NCBI GenBank assembly: GCA_947364365.1
Contig: CANASP010000019.1
Coordinates: forward strand, 1-37,229
Source of the DNA: an uncultured Alistipes sp.
Lineage (GTDB): Bacteria; Bacteroidota; Bacteroidia; Bacteroidales; Rikenellaceae
Direction of reading: 5' to 3'
Length of the DNA: 37,229 bases
The number at the start of each line of letters is the position of its first letter. The stretch's first letter is position 1. This document shows positions 32,709 to 37,229 of the stretch, piece after piece. The notes under the pieces were generated by a model. It was given only the letters and a program-made list of their open reading frames with translations. It did no database searches and was not told the DNA's origin. The translations under genes were made by a program, and so were the position numbers.

Positions 32709-33233
32709 ATGACTAAGGAAGAAAAATTGGTTGTCATTGACAGCCTCGCCGAGCAGCTTCAGACCTATCCTCACTTCTATATCGCCGACATCGAGGCGCT
32801 CAACGCCGGTCAGACTGCTGCCCTGCGTCGCAAGTGCTTCGAGAGCGACGTGAAGCTGGTGGTCGTCAAGAACACCCTCTTCACCAAGGCGCTCGAGAAG
32901 GTTGAGAAGGCGGATGCTGATCTGGTAAAGGTATTGGAGGGTCCCACCTCGATCATGTTCGCAAACGTAGCGAAGGCTCCGGCCGTCCTGATCAAGGACT
33001 TCCGTAAGACTTCGGACAAGCCCGTGCTGAAGGCGGCTTTCGCCGAGGGCTGCGTCTATGTCGGCGACAATCAGCTCGATGCGCTGTGCAACATCAAGTC
33101 GAAGGAGGAACTCATCGCCGATATCGTCGCTCTGCTCCAGTCGCCTGCGAAGAATGTTATCTCCGCACTGCAGGCTAATGCAGGTCAGAAGATTGCGGGC
33201 CTCGTGAAGACGCTCGAATCGAGAAACAACTAA
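32709..33233 (+). CDS. rplJ: Large ribosomal subunit protein L10
   Basis: Base of the ribosomal stalk; carries L7/L12 dimers on its C-terminal helix. The 174 residues have the L10 pattern LRRKCFESDVKLVVVKNTLF and FANVAKAPAVLIKDFRK. It lies 41 nt before rplL, the usual partner. Confidence 0.97.
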   Translation: MTKEEKLVVIDSLAEQLQTYPHFYIADIEALNAGQTAALRRKCFESDVKLVVVKNTLFTKALEKVEKADADLVKVLEGPTSIMFANVAKAPAVLIKDFRKTSDKPVLKAAFAEGCVYVGDNQLDALCNIKSKEELIADIVALLQSPAKNVISALQANAGQKIAGLVKTLESRNN

Positions 33234-33274
33234 TCACAATCAAGAATTAAAAACAAATTTATAAGCTTACAACT

Positions 33275-33649
33275 ATGGCAGACGTAAAGAAACTTGCTGA
33301 AGAACTGGTTAACCTGAAGGTTACCGAGGTAAACGAACTCGCTCAGATCCTCAAGGAGGAGTATGGCATCGAGCCGGCTGCTGCCGCTGTTGCCGTTGCA
33401 GCCCCCGCTGCTGCAGGTGAGGCCGCTCCCGCCGAGAAGTCGACCTTCGACGTGATCCTGAAGAGCGCCGGCCAGGCAAAGCTCCAGGTTATCAAGGTCG
33501 TTAAGGAGATCGCAGGCCTGTCGCTGGGCGACGCCAAGGCTCTCGTAGACGGTGCTCCCAAGGCCGTTAAGGAGGGTGTCTCCAAGGAGGAGGCCGAGTC
33601 GATCAAGGGCCAGCTCGAGGAGGCAGGTGCCGAGGTCGAGCTCAAGTAG
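33275..33649 (+). CDS. rplL: Large ribosomal subunit protein L7/L12
   Basis: Stalk protein of 124 residues with an N-terminal dimerisation part, an Ala-rich hinge ([17 protein letters not shown]) and a factor-binding C-terminal domain with the signature [20 protein letters not shown]. Its codon use favours GGT and GCT, in line with high expression. Confidence 0.98.
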   Translation: MADVKKLAEELVNLKVTEVNELAQILKEEYGIEPAAAAVAVAAPAAAGEAAPAEKSTFDVILKSAGQAKLQVIKVVKEIAGLSLGDAKALVDGAPKAVKEGVSKEEAESIKGQLEEAGAEVELK

Positions 33650-33672
33650 TTTCGGCCGTTCGAACGGAAACA

Positions 33673-33712
33673 GGTATAGGGTCGACCGCGTGTTGGCTCT
33701 ATGCCTTTTCTT
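33673..33712 (+). terminator. Possible attenuator between rplL and rpoB
   Basis: An 11-bp RNA stem using three G-U pairs (33673-33683/33695-33705) is followed by TTTTCTT. It lies 23 nt after rplL in the 240-nt gap before rpoB, the place where other bacteria have an attenuator that lowers rpoB relative to ribosomal-protein expression. Confidence 0.6.
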
Positions 33713-33889
33713 GATCTAAAGAGTGTGGAAGTGCCGAGTGAGAGCTGTGTCCCCTCTTTGGAATGTTAGGATGCTCCCGGGGTTATTGTGCCTGAATCGG
33801 GGGCTTTGACGGGATAAAAGGGGTTCTGCCCCTGTTTCGGGTTGCGTGGCCCGCCGACAACTGCGCTTCATCTAATTCATGGATTGACG

Positions 33890-37229
<3,340 letters not shown>

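Overview
The window is a GC-rich stretch of a Bacteroidota chromosome, most like Alistipes/Rikenellaceae. This is inferred from promoters of the form TTG/TTTG-N19/20-TAnnTTTG, a short region-1.1-less primary sigma factor, a GldH-like lipoprotein gene beside a PSP1-domain gene, M56/BlaI and TonB-C modules typical of the phylum, and the gene order tRNA-Thr, -Tyr, -Gly, tuf, tRNA-Trp, secE, nusG, rplK, rplA, rplJ, rplL, rpoB. No prophage, insertion sequence, CRISPR array or rRNA gene is visible. Most of the DNA is housekeeping chromosome.

Layout. 1-727: end of an unidentified gene, a strong terminator, then about 600 nt without a credible gene but with several hairpins. 728-2675: ung (-) and a PhoA-type alkaline phosphatase (+). 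2796-4965: a BlaI/BlaR1-like regulator pair (-) whose sensor carries plug-like, TonB-C and SusC-type N-terminal modules; its promoter holds a BlaI-like dyad between the -33 and -7 boxes. 5138-6658: a secreted TPR protein and tadA (-). 6841-7184: five tandem consensus-like promoters ahead of aspS (7211-8968). 9179-10270: ECF sigma factor plus a membrane protein (-). 10590-12977: rpoD and a DegP/HtrA protease (-). 13140-14453: metK (-). 14768-16537: rarA and a YfcE-like phosphoesterase (+). 16956-19454: a ClpC-like ATPase (+). 19951-21309: a MATE transporter flanked by inverted copies of a palindromic intergenic element. 21571-25767: a compact run of PSP1 protein, gldH-like lipoprotein, trmB, EamA transporter and an unidentified small protein. 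25795-26724: queG (-). 26829-28550: long-chain acyl-CoA ligase (+). 28925 to the end: tRNA, translation and RNA polymerase operon, with rpoB cut by the window edge.

How the genes relate. The right third is the growth-linked translation/transcription block: EF-Tu, SecE, NusG, L11, L1, L10, L7/L12 and RpoB. The rest supplies tRNA modification (tadA, trmB, queG), aminoacylation (aspS), genome maintenance (ung, rarA), envelope proteostasis and stress response (degP, clpC, ECF sigma with its membrane partner, BlaI/BlaR) and transport (MATE, EamA). No wholly new multi-gene system is evident. The most unusual signals are non-coding: a tandem array of quasi-palindromic promoter units before aspS with a smaller relative before the MATE gene, inverted palindromic elements around the MATE gene, and a tRNA-Gly in which the normally invariant G19-C56 pair is replaced by A19-U56.
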